From an uncultured Clostridia bacterium (GTDB lineage: Bacteria; Bacillota; Clostridia; Lachnospirales; Lachnospiraceae): a stretch of 8,613 nucleotides of DNA. The stretch lies in assembly GCA_947304065.1 (NCBI GenBank), contig CAMZAI010000120.1:1-8613 (forward strand), read 5' to 3'. The position numbers and the translations under genes are program-made. Below the pieces are notes generated by a model. It did not search any database. It saw only the letters and a program-made list of their open reading frames with translations, and had not been told where the DNA came from. Within the stretch, counting starts at the first letter, position 1; each line of letters starts with the position of its first letter. Positions 7,085 through 8,613 of the stretch are shown piece after piece.

Positions 7085-7116
7085 GGGAAACGGAACCCAT
7101 TACGGCTCCGTTTCCC
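7085..7116 (-). promoter_or_regulatory. Strong stem-loop between oppA and oppB, without U-tract
   Basis: Read on the transcribed strand, GGGAAACGGAGCC (7116 down to 7104) pairs with GGTTCCGTTTCCC (7097 down to 7085). This gives a 13-base-pair stem with a single G-U pair and a six-base loop GTAATG. It begins about 15 bases after the oppA stop and ends about eight bases before the oppB SD. No run of U follows (TGTATAAC), so it is not a standard intrinsic terminator. By analogy with other ABC importer operons, it most likely protects the 3' end of a processed oppA mRNA or weakly attenuates transcription, giving more binding protein than permease. That role is inference; the hairpin itself is seen directly. 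Confidence 0.8.
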
Positions 7117-7131
7117 CAATAATAGTCTTAA

Positions 7132-8613
7132 TTATTTAACATCTGCAAAGTACAGATCCAAATAGGGCACAACCGCTCTTCTTAATACTCCGGTAACTCG
7201 ATTCGAAACACTGTAGTACTGTCCTGTGTAGTAGAGAGGTGTTATCGCCTGCTCTTCCATAAGAACTGCTTCAGCCTTGCCGAGGAGCACTATCCTTTCG
7301 GTCAGGTCAGTGCTGTATGTAGCCTGATGATATACTTCATTGAACTCTTCATTGATAAAGAGTGCGGGATTAGCCGAAGCATCGCGCTCATATCCGCCGA
7401 GGAAGTTGGTAGCGTCATCCCAGTCGGCGCCCCAGCTCTGCAGGAGCAGGTCGTACTCATATGCGTTTCTTTTAGCTCTGAGTGAAGTCGAGTCCGTTGT
7501 CTCAACTTCAACATTGATGCCGAGGTTCTCTTTTAAGAGCTGCTGCAGCGCACCGGTTACGGCAATGAACTCATCCGTATTGCTCGCAAGGATCGTGATC
7601 GTGATATCCGAAGGAGACGAAAGTCCGAGTTCTGCAAGACCCTTGTTCAGTAATTCCTTTGCCTTGGTCAGATCATAACTGTAAGGAAGGTTGGGGCCTA
7701 CGATCTCACGGAATGACTTCTTTCCGTCGCCTGCCAGACCTACCGGGATAAGTCCGTCAGCGGGTGAGCCCACATGGAGCACGCCGTTTACGAGCGCATC
7801 ACGATCGATGGCTGCGGAGATCGCCTGTCTTACATACTTGTTCTTTAAGAACTGATTTGAATGATTATAGTTGAGATAAGCCGTACGGCCGTTGTTGTAG
7901 GTAGCTGCGGTAAATCCGGCGCCTTCGATAGCCGAAAGTCTCTGGTATGCGAAATCAACAACGTCGAGCTGTCCGTTTAAGAACAGGTTGACCTGTGTAG
8001 CCTGATCGGGGATAACATATACATTTACCTGATCGATCTTAATATTGTCCTTGTTCCAGTAGTAAGGATTCTTCTTGAATACGAGCTTATTGTCATGCTC
8101 CCACGATTCGATGTAGAAAGGTCCGTTGCAGAGTGTATACTGCGCTTCGGTTCCAAGATTATCGATCCCGACCTGATCCGAATACTCACGGTCAAATCCG
8201 AAATGCATGCAGTGCGTGATCAGATAAGGGAAGTATGCTACGGGATAAGCAAGTTCAAATACGACTGTCTTTTCATCAACTGCGATAACGCCAAGCTCCG
8301 AAACATCCTTTTCCTTTGTGTATACTTCACGGGCATTTTTGATCTCATACAGGAAGTCTGCGTATGCAAGAGGCTGAGTTCCGTCAAGCATTGCTCCGAT
8401 GATGTATACCCAGTCATCCGCAGTGACCGGCTCACCGTTGTTCCAGCCGCTCTCTCTCAGATGGAAGGTCCACTTTGTAAAATCATCGTTGTGCTCATAG
8501 CTTTCCGCAAGTCCGTCAACGAGCACTCCGTCACCGTATCTGGTAAGTCCTTCGCGAAGAAGTGACAGAGTAGCCATAAGGCTGTCGCCAAGTGCATCCG
8601 ATGCATATGAAGG
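7132..8613 (-). CDS. oppA: Oligopeptide-binding protein OppA (SBP_bac_5 family), N-terminus cut off by window edge
   Basis: The extracellular substrate-binding protein that captures peptides and delivers them to OppBC; 493 residues are visible and the frame is open at the right edge. The ATG at 8575-8577 is internal: the frame continues upstream with PSYASDALGDSL, resembling the conserved SBP_bac_5 start region, and no SD precedes that ATG. The signal peptide, probably a lipobox in a Gram-positive host, is therefore outside the window. Family hallmarks seen are LAESYEHNDDFTKWTFHLRESGWNNGEPVTADDW, the FYIESWEHDNKLVFKKNPYYWNKDNIKIDQVNV region in the middle, KYVRQAISAAIDRDALVNGVLHVGSPADGLIP, and a C-terminal segment ending VVPYLDLYFADVK. 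Peptide rather than nickel or sugar specificity is inferred from the downstream oppBCDF and peptidase genes. It is the first visible gene of the operon; the promoter lies outside the window. Confidence 0.94.
   Translation of the reverse strand, partial: PSYASDALGDSLMATLSLLREGLTRYGDGVLVDGLAESYEHNDDFTKWTFHLRESGWNNGEPVTADDWVYIIGAMLDGTQPLAYADFLYEIKNAREVYTKEKDVSELGVIAVDEKTVVFELAYPVAYFPYLITHCMHFGFDREYSDQVGIDNLGTEAQYTLCNGPFYIESWEHDNKLVFKKNPYYWNKDNIKIDQVNVYVIPDQATQVNLFLNGQLDVVDFAYQRLSAIEGAGFTAATYNNGRTAYLNYNHSNQFLKNKYVRQAISAAIDRDALVNGVLHVGSPADGLIPVGLAGDGKKSFREIVGPNLPYSYDLTKAKELLNKGLAELGLSSPSDITITILASNTDEFIAVTGALQQLLKENLGINVEVETTDSTSLRAKRNAYEYDLLLQSWGADWDDATNFLGGYERDASANPALFINEEFNEVYHQATYSTDLTERIVLLGKAEAVLMEEQAITPLYYTGQYYSVSNRVTGVLRRAVVPYLDLYFADVK

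Noticed and set aside
7085..7117. The oppA-oppB hairpin as a classical Rho-independent terminator
   Set aside because: The bases after the stem on the transcribed strand are TGTATAAC rather than a U run, and oppBCDF would be left without a visible promoter.
8095..8565. 156-codon open frame on the plus strand inside oppA
   Set aside because: It is antisense to a clear SBP_bac_5 coding region, with no family resemblance and no convincing SD.
8575..8577. ATG as the start of oppA
   Set aside because: The same frame continues without stop to the window edge, encoding family-like sequence, and there is no SD before this ATG.

Overview
The window reads as part of the chromosome of a Gram-positive anaerobe, most plausibly a Clostridia/Lachnospiraceae-type bacterium. 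This rests on strong AGGAGG-type ribosome binding sites, the peptide-transporter type, the look of the YebC protein, and roughly balanced base composition. The assignment is an impression from sequence style, not a database result. Every gene I can support lies on the minus strand, so the biological order runs from the right end of the window to the left. Coding is dense and no stretch over 300 bases lacks a gene.

From position 8613 down to 3078 there is an oligopeptide ABC importer in canonical order: oppA (extracellular peptide-binding protein, N-terminus and signal peptide cut off by the window edge), oppB and oppC (the two permeases), oppD and oppF (the two ATPases). A strong stem-loop without a U-tract sits between oppA and oppB. 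It is in the right place to let the binding protein be made in excess over the membrane and ATPase subunits. The promoter of the operon must lie beyond the right edge.

The same transcription unit apparently continues, with gaps of only about 20 bases, into two predicted cytoplasmic peptidases. The first is an M28-type zinc aminopeptidase relative (1750-3057) and the second an M24 Xaa-Pro dipeptidase/aminopeptidase (702-1727). The simple reading is an uptake-and-digestion module: OppABCDF imports short peptides, and the two enzymes break them down inside the cell, the M24 enzyme covering bonds next to proline. The M28 protein is odd. The histidine that normally opens the metal site (the HxD motif) is glutamine, while all other metal-site residues are present.

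After a 76-base gap that contains a good sigma-A-type promoter comes yebC (625 down to the left edge, about 208 residues present, C-terminus cut off), a translation/regulatory factor probably transcribed on its own.

I do not see a new defence system, mobile element, CRISPR array or RNA gene. The observations most worth following up are the altered metal ligand in the M28 protein, the transporter-peptidase linkage, the oppA-oppB hairpin, and the incomplete cysteine set in OppF next to a complete one in OppD.
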